DNA of 64,000 bases from an uncultured Lutibacter sp. (GCF_947495725.1 NZ_CANLZZ010000001.1:186001-250000), one strand, 5' to 3'; counted from the stretch's first letter, positions 26,153-35,415 are shown. The notes: a model not told the origin generated them from the letters alone. Numbers and translations: made by a program.

Positions 26153-26641
26153 TTATTTAGTTATAAAAATTAACGTAAAATAGTTCCGGTTATCATTACT
26201 TTGTTCGGTTGAAATACCAAAATGAGTATACTTTGAATTTTCAATTAAAACTCTATGAGAATCGCTCGCAATCCAAGCGTTAAAAACTCCTTTTGCTGTA
26301 TTAAACCCATAACCTACATTTTCACCAACCACTTTAGCCATAGCCGAACTAACTAATTTTTTATGACGTTCTGGAAAATTATCATGACTTACTTTTCCAA
26401 TTTCTGCCATATATTTTGAATGAGTAGATGCCACTGAAGAAACTACATCTAATTTATTTAACTTATTAATTTCTAAAGTATTTCTGTAATTGTTTACCAA
26501 ACTAAGAATTTCTAATTCCATTTTAGAATAGCTGTTTTTTGATTCAGTAATTGGATTTAAATAAATTTCATCGTCTTCTTTAGAACATGAACCTAAACAG
26601 CTCAATAACATTAAAATTAATAGTAGTTTGAAAGTTTTCAT
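26153..26641 (-). CDS. CAP/SCP-domain lipoprotein
   Basis: A 162-residue lipoprotein with a lipobox at GSCSK (about residue 19). A CAP (CRISP/antigen 5/PR-1, SCP-like) domain covers residues about 38-160. Its signatures are LVNNYRN, a THSKYMAEIGKVSHDNF block with HD, GENVGYG, and a second-half WIASDSHRVLIENSKYTHFGI. The His and Glu cluster typical of the CAP cavity is present. CAP proteins are secreted and bind lipids or act on surface polymers; activity here is unknown. It is first in an operon with the short GT2-like gene and is driven by a predicted LytTR-type promoter at 26670-26759. Confidence 0.78.
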   Translation of the reverse strand: MKTFKLLLILMLLSCLGSCSKEDDEIYLNPITESKNSYSKMELEILSLVNNYRNTLEINKLNKLDVVSSVASTHSKYMAEIGKVSHDNFPERHKKLVSSAMAKVVGENVGYGFNTAKGVFNAWIASDSHRVLIENSKYTHFGISTEQSNDNRNYFTLIFITK

Positions 26642-26669
26642 TTTTTTAGTTTTATTATGATTAACAATT

Positions 26670-26759
26670 CAAAAATAACCTAGATATCAGCTCTTTAGGA
26701 TAATTTTAGATTAGACATTTATTTGTTTCGACCAATGGTTAATATCTTTCGTTAAATGA
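26670..26759 (-). promoter_or_regulatory. LytTR-type promoter A (CAP operon)
   Basis: In plus-strand letters: -7 box CAAAAATA (26670-26677; TATTTTTG on the minus strand), then 11-bp half-sites TAGATTAGACA (26707), TCGACCAATGG (26728) and TCGTTAAATGA (26749), each 21 bp apart. The proximal one starts 30 bp beyond the end of the -7 box. The predicted leader is about 23 nt. The best half-site reads ACCATTGGTCGA in promoter orientation, close to known LytTR/AlgR boxes. Confidence 0.7.
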
Positions 26760-26823
26760 AAATTGAGGCCAAAAGCCCTCCATTTTTTAGCTTAAAAATT
26801 TAGATAGAATAAAATTTAAAGCA

Positions 26824-26856
26824 TAAAAAAATGCAGCTTAAAGCTGCATTTTTTTA
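26824..26856 (-). terminator. Bidirectional hairpin terminator
   Basis: A perfect inverted repeat AAAAAAATGCAGCTT / AAGCTGCATTTTTTT with A and T runs on both flanks. It lies 31 bp after the stop of the receiver-GT2 gene (leftward) and separates it from the CAP promoter. Confidence 0.85.
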
Positions 26857-26886
26857 AAATCATTTAATACGTATTTCAATCTATTA

Positions 26887-28023
26887 TTATCTCAAAACCC
26901 AAGCTATTTGTCCTAGTTGACCAATAATTTTAATTGAATCTTTCATAGAAAGTTTTGAACCATCAGCATGAATCCATCTTTTCAATGGTTTTTCACATAA
27001 AATTTCTTTTGCTTTTTGTAAACCATACTGTTTTCTAATTCTAATAAATATTTCAACATCGAATAACCACTTTGTTAAAAATTTATTACTAAATGCAGTA
27101 TTTATAACATCTTTATGGAATATTTTAGCTCCACATTGGGTATCTTTAAATTCCATTTTTAATATTTTTCTAATAATATAATTTATTGTTAAACTAATTA
27201 TTTTACGAGCAGATTCTTTTGTAATATCTGCACCCATTCTGCTAATTCTAGAACCACTTACAATCTTATAATCGGAGTTTTCAATTGTTGAAACTAAATC
27301 GTCAAAATCGGCTAAATCTGTTGATAAATCCGCATCTAAAAAACCTATATAATCTAAATCTTCCTTTTTAGCCATATGAAGCATTCCCAATCTTACCGCT
27401 TCTGCCTTTCCTCCATTTTTTTCGCAATTATAAACAGTAATAAAACTTTCTCTTCCTTTTCTTAAATTGTGTAAAACTTCCAATGTATTATCCTTACTTC
27501 CATCGTTTACAAAACATAAATGATAACCCGAATGTTTATCAACAAAATCTAAAAACTGCGTACTTAGCAACCTTTCTTCTTCATTATAACAAGGTATTAC
27601 AACACCAACACATCTTTGTTCAATAATTGTATTTCCTTTGTTTTCAACAACAACACTAGTTTCTGGAGCTCCAATTAATCTTTTTACTCTTGCGCTAATT
27701 TCATTTAAACTTAAAGGTTTTTTCATATAGTCATTTATTCCTAATTCAAATCCTTCCGTAATTACTTCATCATTTGTATTACCTGAAAGTACCATTACCG
27801 GAATTGATGATTTTTCTTCAATCCTTATAAATTTTACAACATCAATTCCAGAAACATCCGGCATATTAATATCTACAATAACCAAATCTGGTTGAAATGA
27901 TTTAAAAGATTCCATTCCATCTTTTGCATTACTTTCGGTTTTAACTTCGTAACCCAAAGATTCTAATCTTTTTTGAAGTGGTAACAATACTAATTGCTGA
28001 TCATCAATGGCTAATACTTTCAT
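26887..28023 (-). CDS. Response-regulator receiver domain fused to a GT2 glycosyltransferase
   Basis: From ATG 28023 this is a 378-residue cytosolic protein. Residues 1-118 are a CheY-like receiver: acidic pair Asp7/Asp8, phosphoacceptor Asp51 (VIVDINMP), Ser80 (VLSG) and Lys102 (KKPL). Residues about 135-375 are a GT2 domain: VVIPCYNEE (141-149), FVNDGSKDNT (171-180) and the catalytic FLDADLSTDL, then an FKDTQCGAKIF segment typical of dolichyl/polyprenyl-phosphate glucosyltransferases. The start at 28068 is rejected because it would lie upstream of the predicted -7 box at 28054-28061. A receiver controlling a sugar transferase directly would let phosphorylation tune polymer or lipid-sugar synthesis (inference). 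It is divergent from the large membrane protein gene at 28202. Confidence 0.85.
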   Translation of the reverse strand: MKVLAIDDQQLVLLPLQKRLESLGYEVKTESNAKDGMESFKSFQPDLVIVDINMPDVSGIDVVKFIRIEEKSSIPVMVLSGNTNDEVITEGFELGINDYMKKPLSLNEISARVKRLIGAPETSVVVENKGNTIIEQRCVGVVIPCYNEEERLLSTQFLDFVDKHSGYHLCFVNDGSKDNTLEVLHNLRKGRESFITVYNCEKNGGKAEAVRLGMLHMAKKEDLDYIGFLDADLSTDLADFDDLVSTIENSDYKIVSGSRISRMGADITKESARKIISLTINYIIRKILKMEFKDTQCGAKIFHKDVINTAFSNKFLTKWLFDVEIFIRIRKQYGLQKAKEILCEKPLKRWIHADGSKLSMKDSIKIIGQLGQIAWVLR

Positions 28024-28053
28024 AATTTTTAATTTTTTAAATGATTTATACCC

Positions 28054-28122
28054 CAAAAATAGAGTCATTTGCCGTTTAAAATTTAAAATTTAGTTGAATC
28101 AAACTCTAATTTAGACGAATGG
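28054..28122 (-). promoter_or_regulatory. LytTR-type promoter B (receiver-GT2 gene)
   Basis: -7 box CAAAAATA in plus letters (28054-28061). Half-sites are TAGTTGAATCA (28091) and TAGACGAATGG (28112), 21 bp apart, the proximal starting 30 bp beyond the -7 box end. The distal site reads ACCATTCGTCTA in promoter orientation. The leader to ATG 28023 is about 25 nt. The downstream TTTTGGGGTATA is shared exactly with promoter E. Confidence 0.7.
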
Positions 28123-28144
28123 TAGTTTTAAGCAGATAAATAAA

Positions 28145-28175
28145 ATTGACCGGCCAAACAATTTCTTTATATTTA
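28145..28175 (+). promoter_or_regulatory. Possible promoter of the 28202-34072 operon
   Basis: TTG at about 28146 and TATATTTA (28168-28175, one mismatch to TAnnTTTG) at suitable -33/-7 spacing, 27 bp before ATG 28202. The LytTR half-sites at 28091-28122 lie just upstream and could also act on this promoter. Confidence 0.35.
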
Positions 28176-28201
28176 CATGATTGAAGAAACTTTAATTTTT
28201 A

Positions 28202-31200
28202 ATGCAGGAAAAGACAAATAAATACTTAATTGTTGCTTTACTAATAGGTGTTATATTTCATGGTACATCTATGTTTTTCACTCTCGAAAACACTTATGAT
28301 GCATTAATACATTTATTTTTTGCTGAACACTATTCTACTAGTTGGTTCGAACCTTGGAACTATAAATGGTATACCGGATTTACAGTAATGGGATATCCTC
28401 CATTGGTTCATCAAAGTATAGGTTTACTATCTTTAATTGGCGGATTAAAATTTGGTATGTTTACCGTAGCAATTATTGCAGTAATTTTATTTATAACTGG
28501 TTCGTATAGATTTTCATTATTAATAACAGCTGATAGAAAAGCGGCGGGTTATGCTGCTATTTTAGCAACTTTATCTTCATCATTTGTTGAAACACTTCAT
28601 ATTTTTGGACAATTACCCAGTATTATTGGTGTATCGATATTAATGCATTGCTTACCAGAAATATACCTATGGATTAAAACTGGCAAATATAAATACCTAA
28701 TTACTTCCATTTCATTATTAGCTGTAACCGTTACGTCACATCATGTTACACCCATTTTTGGAATGATTTTTTTTATTTTTCCATTAATTGGAATGGTAAT
28801 AATGGATCATTCTAGAGATCAGGTAAACTCAATGAAAGAAGTAACCTTTAAAGTATTTTTAAAATCGTTTTTTCAATTATTTAAACGAATTATAGGATTT
28901 GGAGGACTTTCTTTAATGGTTATAATTATTTGCATTTTACCTTATTGGGTAAACTCAAAAGCCAATCCAATAACACAAGTACCAATTCCACATGGTAGTA
29001 GAGATAATTTTTTGGAAGTAACCTCATCTGGCTTGGTATTTTTTCTAATTCCTTGGGGTATTTTACTTTTCATTCTACCTTATATATATTATAGATATTA
29101 TTCAAAAAGATATCTTTTCTTCGGTTTATCTTTTACTTTATTATCAATTTTAGGTACTGGAGGTACAACTCCAATACCTTTAAAAATGCTTGGTGAAACA
29201 GCGTTTAATATTTTAACTTTAGATAGATTTACCTTATGGGCTTCTATAATGGCAATACCCATGTTTGGCGAATTTGCTTATCGGTTTGTTGAAGGTGATT
29301 TAAAAGAAAAAATTCAACAAAAATTTGGTGCAGTATATCATAGAATTTTAGGTGGTGCATTTATGGGCTTGTTTTTATTTTTTACAGCATTTACAATAAC
29401 ATTAGGTTATTTTAGACCAACTCAGCCTCAAAAAATTAAAATGTTGCCAATTTTAAATTTCCTTAATCAAGATCAGCACGATCACTGGAGATTTTTACCT
29501 TTAGGATTTGGAGATCAAATAGCTTGGCTTTCTGCACAAACAAATGCAATGACAGTTGATGGAAATTATCACTCGGCTAGAAGATTACCTGAACTTACTA
29601 CACGAGCAGTTGAGCGACTTGAAAATTCAAAATTTAGAGGTGTTGAAGGTATTGGAAGTTTACAACAATTTTTAACTGTTCCCGAAAAATATAATTTGAA
29701 ATATGTTTTTTCTAATGATAAATTTTATGATCCTATCCTATTTTTTTGTGGTTGGCAGCGGCTAAGACAATTAGAAAATGGCATAATGGTTTGGGAAAAG
29801 TTAAATGTTCCTCCACTTTCAAAAATATTACCTAAAGATGATGTTCCTATGTTTTTAAAACTAATGTGGGGTATCATTCCTTTATTAACAGTTTTAATAG
29901 CATTTGTTTTAAATATTCAAATGGTTTGGTACCAAACTTTAAAAATAAAAATTAAAGAATCGCCTCCGTTTTTAAAATTTAAAAACAATTATTCTAAATT
30001 CTCAAGCAAATTAATTCTAATAAATCATATATGGGCGCTTATATTAACCGGTATTTTCTTTTATGGAATCTATTTATTTTATATTAAAAATACCGCACAA
30101 ATTAGCCCTAAAAATGTTGTTCAATCCTATTACGATGCTTTAGATTTTAAAGAATTTGAGAGAGCACATTCATATTTAAGTCCGGATAGTGATTTAAGTA
30201 TTGCACAATATATGTTAGAAGTTTCTGTAACAGATGGTATTTTAAGCTCGTATGCAAAATTAGATGCAATTGATGTGGAAATTTTGAATAAAACCGATAA
30301 AAGCGCAAAAATAATTGCAAAAACCGAATGGATTACACCCTTAGAAATAATTAATAAAACCTATAAGCACGAGTTGATTAAAAAGGGTAATAAATGGTAT
30401 GTTATTCCAAACTCTTATGATTTAGATATTCCTCCAGATCAGTTATTTTCCGATAATATTCCTGAGTATTATAACCACGGAAGAAGACGTATTACAACAC
30501 AACAAACAAATCATGAAGATGTTTTAAAACAACCCGTGTTAGAAATTTTATCGGCATCTTTGGTAAAATATAAAAATCAATATGCTATTGTTGGTGAAAT
30601 TCAAAATGTAGATAATGTACCCGCAGATGTTGTTTTGAAAGGAACATTATACTCTAAAGAAGATAAAGAATTAGCTACGTACAATGCAAAATATATAATA
30701 AAACATAAATTATTACCAAAAGAGGTAACTAGTTTTAGAGTAGATTTTGAAGGAATTGCTTGGCTTAATCCAAATGAAAAAATTCCAGAAACTTTTAACC
30801 CAGATGAATTTACCCCAATCGAACTTGAAGATCAACCAACAAAATTTGATTTACAAAGTGCCGGAAATGTAGCCACCACAGATTTGTATAAAAATGTAGC
30901 TATATCAGATTTGGATATTAGCGATAAAAACATTGAAGGAACTTTGTTTAATTATGGGATACAAGAAGTTACCATTCCGCAAATATTAATTTCATATTAC
31001 AATAACAATAGAGAATTAATTTGGGTAGAGCATCAATTTCTAAGAGAAGGTGTTCGAGTGCAACGAAAACAGTATTTTAATTATCCGCTTCAAAAAAATG
31101 ACAGTATTGAAGTAATTAATAATAGTATAGAGAATTGTTTTGTAAATGGGCTACCAAATAAATCTATTGCCCAAAAAGTAGTTCCTAACAGAAATAAAAA

Positions 31201-31300
31201 CCATTTAAAAGAACAATTACAGCCTATAAATATAAATGGAAATTCCGAATTTAAATTTATTAAAATAGAACTTAATAATTACATTGGAAATCCGAAATAA
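28202..31300 (+). CDS. Large multi-spanning membrane protein (PTPS-related/GT-C-like) with C-terminal NTF2- and FxLYD-like domains
   Basis: A 1032-residue inner-membrane protein. Residues about 5-400 contain roughly ten or more membrane spans with short loops, in the style of 6-pyruvoyl-tetrahydropterin-synthase-related membrane proteins and GT-C glycosyltransferases. An acidic/aromatic first loop (ENTYDALIHLFFAEHY) would hold the catalytic site of a GT-C. A soluble region (about 400-550) and two more spans (about 550-575 and 610-635) follow. Then come an NTF2-like domain (about 645-745) and beta-rich FxLYD-like domains (about 770-1020). It overlaps the next gene by 1 bp (TAATG), so translation is coupled. 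It may polymerise or transfer sugars on the periplasmic face (inference). The assignment to a named family is tentative. Confidence 0.6.
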   Translation: MQEKTNKYLIVALLIGVIFHGTSMFFTLENTYDALIHLFFAEHYSTSWFEPWNYKWYTGFTVMGYPPLVHQSIGLLSLIGGLKFGMFTVAIIAVILFITGSYRFSLLITADRKAAGYAAILATLSSSFVETLHIFGQLPSIIGVSILMHCLPEIYLWIKTGKYKYLITSISLLAVTVTSHHVTPIFGMIFFIFPLIGMVIMDHSRDQVNSMKEVTFKVFLKSFFQLFKRIIGFGGLSLMVIIICILPYWVNSKANPITQVPIPHGSRDNFLEVTSSGLVFFLIPWGILLFILPYIYYRYYSKRYLFFGLSFTLLSILGTGGTTPIPLKMLGETAFNILTLDRFTLWASIMAIPMFGEFAYRFVEGDLKEKIQQKFGAVYHRILGGAFMGLFLFFTAFTITLGYFRPTQPQKIKMLPILNFLNQDQHDHWRFLPLGFGDQIAWLSAQTNAMTVDGNYHSARRLPELTTRAVERLENSKFRGVEGIGSLQQFLTVPEKYNLKYVFSNDKFYDPILFFCGWQRLRQLENGIMVWEKLNVPPLSKILPKDDVPMFLKLMWGIIPLLTVLIAFVLNIQMVWYQTLKIKIKESPPFLKFKNNYSKFSSKLILINHIWALILTGIFFYGIYLFYIKNTAQISPKNVVQSYYDALDFKEFERAHSYLSPDSDLSIAQYMLEVSVTDGILSSYAKLDAIDVEILNKTDKSAKIIAKTEWITPLEIINKTYKHELIKKGNKWYVIPNSYDLDIPPDQLFSDNIPEYYNHGRRRITTQQTNHEDVLKQPVLEILSASLVKYKNQYAIVGEIQNVDNVPADVVLKGTLYSKEDKELATYNAKYIIKHKLLPKEVTSFRVDFEGIAWLNPNEKIPETFNPDEFTPIELEDQPTKFDLQSAGNVATTDLYKNVAISDLDISDKNIEGTLFNYGIQEVTIPQILISYYNNNRELIWVEHQFLREGVRVQRKQYFNYPLQKNDSIEVINNSIENCFVNGLPNKSIAQKVVPNRNKNHLKEQLQPININGNSEFKFIKIELNNYIGNPK

Positions 31301-32538
31301 TGAGAAAAACAAGCTACATATCATTTTTTATAATAATTGCAATTGTAATTTCTGCATTTTCAATTAAAATGGTTACACCTAAGAATGATTCTTTTATTCT
31401 CAACACAACCTCTAAAACCTTTATTGCGGGTACAGAAATTATATTAACTTTTTCAACTAAAAATAAAACTACACCTTTTCTTTTTATTAAAAACTCCTAT
31501 GGAAGTAACTTATTAAAACCTGAACAAATTGACACTAAATTAGCTTATAGAATTCCATCGGTATTTACTAAAAAAGCTGGAGTATTAAATTGGACTCTTA
31601 TTAACGAAGGTGAAAATTTATTAAAAAACAAAATAGAAATTCTTCCAAATACCACTTCTAAAACACTTCTTGAAAGTTATTTAGGACCAAGAAGTGTTTT
31701 GGCAGGCAATAAAGATTATTCTATGTTAGTTGTTATTCCCACTGATATGTTTGACAATCCTCTTCCAGAAAACACTTCTGTAAAAATTAACGAACAGTTT
31801 TTAAACAACATAAATTCAAAAGAAGAAAAAACTAAAAATCTTATTGTCTGGAACAATATAATGGCAAAAGAAAAAGCTGGATCTATATTAGTTTCTTCTT
31901 CTAGTAACACAACAAATTCTAATGAATTAACAACGGTTATATATCCTTCAAATGCCACCAATTTTACGATAAATTTTAAAAGAAATCACCATTTTGCTGA
32001 TGGTAACCAAATTACATATCTTTCAACTTCTAAAATTGAAGATGAGTTTAAAAATATAATTAGTGACGGAACTATTGTTGAGTTTAACATTACGACATCT
32101 AAAAACACCATTTTAAAAACACGCGCTACAACTATAAATGGAATTGCCAAAGCTAAAATTTTACACCCTGATGAAAAAGATACTTGGAAAGTAAAAGCTT
32201 TTGTAAATGGTTTGGCCGAAAGTAATGTAATTAGTATAAATTATGAACCTATAATTACCAATTTCGATGTCAACTTTTCTAAAAATAATAGGGAAATAAC
32301 AGTAGGACCTATTCAAAGTTTTATGAACCAATTGATTCCTGATGGAGCACTGGTAAAACTTAAAATATTTAACAATAATAATTTAATAGAAACAAAAACA
32401 TCAACATCTTTTAAAGGGTTTGTGTCTTTTAATATTTCGGCTGAATTTTACACAGAAAATAGTTATTCCTTTATTGTGGAAGTTCTAGGTAATTCTAAAA
32501 CTATTGATACAAAATATTATGCAACACAAACTAAATAA
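31300..32538 (+). CDS. Membrane-anchored Ig-like domain protein
   Basis: A 412-residue protein with one N-terminal hydrophobic anchor or signal (about 6-25), followed entirely by beta-sandwich sequence. At least three Ig-like or Big-type domains are suggested by repeated strand patterns such as ISDGTIVEFNITTSKNT and PDGALVKLKIFNNNN, which recall invasin-type domains. No catalytic motif. It lies between the large membrane protein (1-bp overlap) and the glycosidase (20-bp overlap), so it probably works with them in the periplasm, perhaps as a scaffold. Function unknown. Confidence 0.6.
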   Translation: MRKTSYISFFIIIAIVISAFSIKMVTPKNDSFILNTTSKTFIAGTEIILTFSTKNKTTPFLFIKNSYGSNLLKPEQIDTKLAYRIPSVFTKKAGVLNWTLINEGENLLKNKIEILPNTTSKTLLESYLGPRSVLAGNKDYSMLVVIPTDMFDNPLPENTSVKINEQFLNNINSKEEKTKNLIVWNNIMAKEKAGSILVSSSSNTTNSNELTTVIYPSNATNFTINFKRNHHFADGNQITYLSTSKIEDEFKNIISDGTIVEFNITTSKNTILKTRATTINGIAKAKILHPDEKDTWKVKAFVNGLAESNVISINYEPIITNFDVNFSKNNREITVGPIQSFMNQLIPDGALVKLKIFNNNNLIETKTSTSFKGFVSFNISAEFYTENSYSFIVEVLGNSKTIDTKYYATQTK

Positions 32539-34072
32539 AAATATCTATCGAGGAATTTTAATTCTGTCATTTATTGCCATAAATGTGCTAATTATTTATA
32601 GTGTGAGCTTTGTTTTAGCTTATTTAAAAACAGGAGCTGATAGAGCAAACATGCTGCATATAGATATAAAAAGTGAAACTGTTTATGCTCCAAAAATAAA
32701 TTGGGCCAATTCTGAAAACATTGGACGAAAAATATCTAAACAAGAACTTAAAAGCATTGAGGATAATTATTTAAAATCTTGGTATATAAAAAATACCGCA
32801 TTTAAAAATAATAGTCCTTACGGAATTGAAGATTTTTATACAGATAGCGCTCGAGTACATATCTTTAATAATTTAAAATTAAATAAGAAACAACAAATTT
32901 CAATTGAAGCCACCACGATTAGTCATTCTCCCAAATTAGAATTTTACAGTGAAGATGGGAAACTTGCCGTTTTAACCGATAAAAATGTGGTTGAGTTTCA
33001 AAAAATATATAAAAACAATAAGCTTTTATTTAGCTCTACTGACACAAGTTCGTATAAAGTTGTTTTATTATTAGAAGATGGTTTTTGGAGGATAAGACAC
33101 AAAGTTAAAATTGAAAACGAATATTATAAAGACTCCACTAAAACAATACAACCTAAACAAATTAAAGATTCGGAAATTTTAGTTGAAGGAAAACCATTTA
33201 CCATAAAAGGAATTAATTATTACCCAAAGGAAACACCTTGGGATATGTTTGGTGAAAATTACAATTTACAAACTATTGAACAAGATTTTAAACTAATTAA
33301 AAATTCAGGTTTAAATAGTATTAGAATTTTTATTCAATATGAAGATTTTGGAAAAGAAAAAGTGCAACTCGAAAAATTAGAAAAGCTTAGAGAAGTTTTA
33401 AATACTGCTGAAAATATTGGATTAAAAGTAGTAGTTACTTTATTTGATTTTTATGGAGATTATTCTGTGTTAAATTGGACCTTAACTCATAGACACGCAG
33501 AACAAATTGTTTCAACATTTATAAACCATAATGCCATTTTAGCTTGGGATATTAAAAATGAACCAGATTTAGATTTTGAGTCTAGAAATAAAGAAACCGT
33601 ATTAGCATGGCTTTCTCAAATGATTAAAGAAATTAAAAAATTTGACCCAAATCATTTGGTAACAATAGGTTGGTCTTCACCTGAAGCAGCAAATAATTTA
33701 GTAAATGAAGTAGATTTTGTTTCGTACCACTATTATAAAAACATAGATAATTTTGAAAAAGATTATGAAACCTTAAAAGAAAATTCTTTAAACAAACCTA
33801 TAGTATTGCAAGAGTTTGGACTATCTTCTTATGGTGGTATTTGGAATTTGTATAGTAGTAGCGAAACCAAACAAGCGGAATATCATAAAAAAATGCAAGC
33901 AATCTTTAAAAAAGATTCACTTGCATTTATGTCCTGGGGCCTATATGACTTTAAAAAGATTCCAACTGCTGTAGCTGGTAGATTACCTTGGAAAAATACT
34001 AAACAAAAATATTTTGGTTTTATAAATGAAAACGGCGTTAAAAAAATGTCATTTTTACATATCACTAACTAA
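32519..34072 (+). CDS. Membrane-anchored GH5-like glycosidase with NTF2-like domain
   Basis: From ATG 32519 (TTG 32504 rejected as a weaker start) the protein has 517 residues. It has an N-terminal membrane anchor (about 12-38), an NTF2-like region (about 75-200) and a C-terminal TIM barrel (about 225-515). Clan GH-A signatures are AWDIKNEPD, with acid/base Glu348, and VLQEFGLSSY, with nucleophile Glu432. GH5 or a GH2-like barrel both fit. As a periplasm-facing hydrolase encoded with a GT-C-like protein, it may trim or edit a nascent polymer, as hydrolases do in cellulose, alginate and Pel export systems (inference). Its last 18 bp overlap the convergent GT4 gene. Confidence 0.75.
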   Translation: MQHKLNKNIYRGILILSFIAINVLIIYSVSFVLAYLKTGADRANMLHIDIKSETVYAPKINWANSENIGRKISKQELKSIEDNYLKSWYIKNTAFKNNSPYGIEDFYTDSARVHIFNNLKLNKKQQISIEATTISHSPKLEFYSEDGKLAVLTDKNVVEFQKIYKNNKLLFSSTDTSSYKVVLLLEDGFWRIRHKVKIENEYYKDSTKTIQPKQIKDSEILVEGKPFTIKGINYYPKETPWDMFGENYNLQTIEQDFKLIKNSGLNSIRIFIQYEDFGKEKVQLEKLEKLREVLNTAENIGLKVVVTLFDFYGDYSVLNWTLTHRHAEQIVSTFINHNAILAWDIKNEPDLDFESRNKETVLAWLSQMIKEIKKFDPNHLVTIGWSSPEAANNLVNEVDFVSYHYYKNIDNFEKDYETLKENSLNKPIVLQEFGLSSYGGIWNLYSSSETKQAEYHKKMQAIFKKDSLAFMSWGLYDFKKIPTAVAGRLPWKNTKQKYFGFINENGVKKMSFLHITN

Positions 34073-35260
34073 CTTTACTCCTGAGTTTTTAACCGCAATA
34101 GCGTTAAAATGTTCAATATACATATCGGTAATTGTTTCCATTGGTAATGAACAAGCTGCTTTATAATTATTTTTACCTAATTCCATTCTATACTCATCTT
34201 TTGTAATAATTTCTTGAATGGCATCTGCTAAAGATTCAGTACTTGTTGGATTAAAAAATTCACCTCTATACCCTTCATCTTTCACCAATAAACTTAAATC
34301 TCCTAAATCGGGTAAAACAACTGCTTTACCATAACTTCCGGCCTGGTGTAAAACTCCTGAGCTTCCAGTTGTAGATGTATAAGGAAATACAACCACTGCA
34401 CTTTTATTAAATATTACTGGCACATCACTTTCTTCTACATAGCCTGTAAATGTTAGGTTTGGCACATGTGCGTACTGCTTTTTAACATTTTCTAAATAAC
34501 CTGGAGTATTTGGGCTATCGGTTCCTGCTATTACAATCTCAATTTCTTCGCTTGTTCTTTTTCTAATTTCCTGAACAGCTTCTATCATTATTTCAACCTT
34601 TTTATAAGTTCCAAATTTCCCAAAAGTCATAACTTTTTTAGGACCTTTTGGTAAATCGAAACTTGGTTCTGGTGGAGTTTCAAAAGATCCGTGAGGGATT
34701 AAAACAACATTGTTAGCGTTATATTTTTCACTAAGAATTTCAACATACTTACCAATTGTTACAGCAACTAAATCTGCTTTCAATAAAAACTTTGTTAATG
34801 TAGTTCCAATAAAATTATACACCTTTTGTAATAATTTATTCTTTGCAAAACCTGCACTATCTAAATCAACTTGTTCTAAAATATTATGTAGTAAAACAAT
34901 TGAAGGAATTCTTTTTAATTTAAAAATCATAGGTAATAATAAACCTAAAGCTGCTGGAATTTTTTTATCACCAAACTTCATAAATTGAAGGTTAAATAAT
35001 ACGGCATCTGGTTTTTCTTCATTTATTGCTTTATAAATGCTTAGTACATTTTTATAGCTATTAAATTTCCAACTATCTTTTACTGTAATTTTACAATTAT
35101 TAGTCTCAAAATCAAGTTGTTTTTCTTCTTCTGTATGATCTGTTATTAATACTATTTCGCTTACTTCTTCTTTTTGAGCGAAGTGTTTTACTAAATGATA
35201 ACCATACTCTGTTAAAGTTACTTTGCTAGGTGGAAATGCTGTTACTATTGCTATTTTCAT
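34055..35260 (-). CDS. GT4 family glycosyltransferase
   Basis: A 401-residue GT-B glycosyltransferase. The N-terminal domain begins MKIAIVTAFPPSKVTLTEYG. The C-terminal domain has the nucleotide-sugar region from KVMTFGKFGTYKKVEIMIEA (about 215) and FTGYVEESDVPVIFNKSAVVVFP, with SGVLHQAGSYGKAVVLPD holding the acceptor/nucleotide motif in GT4 style. It probably adds a hexose to a lipid-linked or polysaccharide acceptor in the cytosol. It has its own LytTR-type promoter (35295-35363) with a leader of about 28 nt. Its 3' end overlaps the glycosidase gene by 18 bp on the opposite strand. Confidence 0.82.
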   Translation of the reverse strand: MKIAIVTAFPPSKVTLTEYGYHLVKHFAQKEEVSEIVLITDHTEEEKQLDFETNNCKITVKDSWKFNSYKNVLSIYKAINEEKPDAVLFNLQFMKFGDKKIPAALGLLLPMIFKLKRIPSIVLLHNILEQVDLDSAGFAKNKLLQKVYNFIGTTLTKFLLKADLVAVTIGKYVEILSEKYNANNVVLIPHGSFETPPEPSFDLPKGPKKVMTFGKFGTYKKVEIMIEAVQEIRKRTSEEIEIVIAGTDSPNTPGYLENVKKQYAHVPNLTFTGYVEESDVPVIFNKSAVVVFPYTSTTGSSGVLHQAGSYGKAVVLPDLGDLSLLVKDEGYRGEFFNPTSTESLADAIQEIITKDEYRMELGKNNYKAACSLPMETITDMYIEHFNAIAVKNSGVKLVSDM

Positions 35261-35294
35261 AATTTAATATTTTTTGTTCTGTTTAATTTCTATT

Positions 35295-35363
35295 CAAAAA
35301 TAATGAGAACAAACAGTTTAAAAATTAATCTTCGATAAGAGGAAAAATAGTTTCGATGAATGG
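35295..35363 (-). promoter_or_regulatory. LytTR-type promoter C (GT4 gene)
   Basis: -7 box CAAAAATA in plus letters (35295-35302). Half-sites are TCGATAAGAGG (35332) and TCGATGAATGG (35353), 21 bp apart, the proximal starting 30 bp beyond the -7 box end, as in promoters A, B, E and F. Confidence 0.72.
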
Positions 35364-35415
35364 AAAATATATAAGGTTAAAAGAATTTTAAAATGGTTAA
35401 ACTTTTTAAAATAAA

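Noticed and set aside
26765-26780. Hairpin GAGG...CCTC followed by Ts (plus strand)
   Set aside because: A 4-bp stem with a mismatch and no rightward gene ending here.
28024-28068. Upstream start of the receiver-GT2 gene at 28068
   Set aside because: It would begin upstream of the predicted -7 box and adds 15 residues without similarity to receivers. ATG 28023 begins exactly at the receiver.
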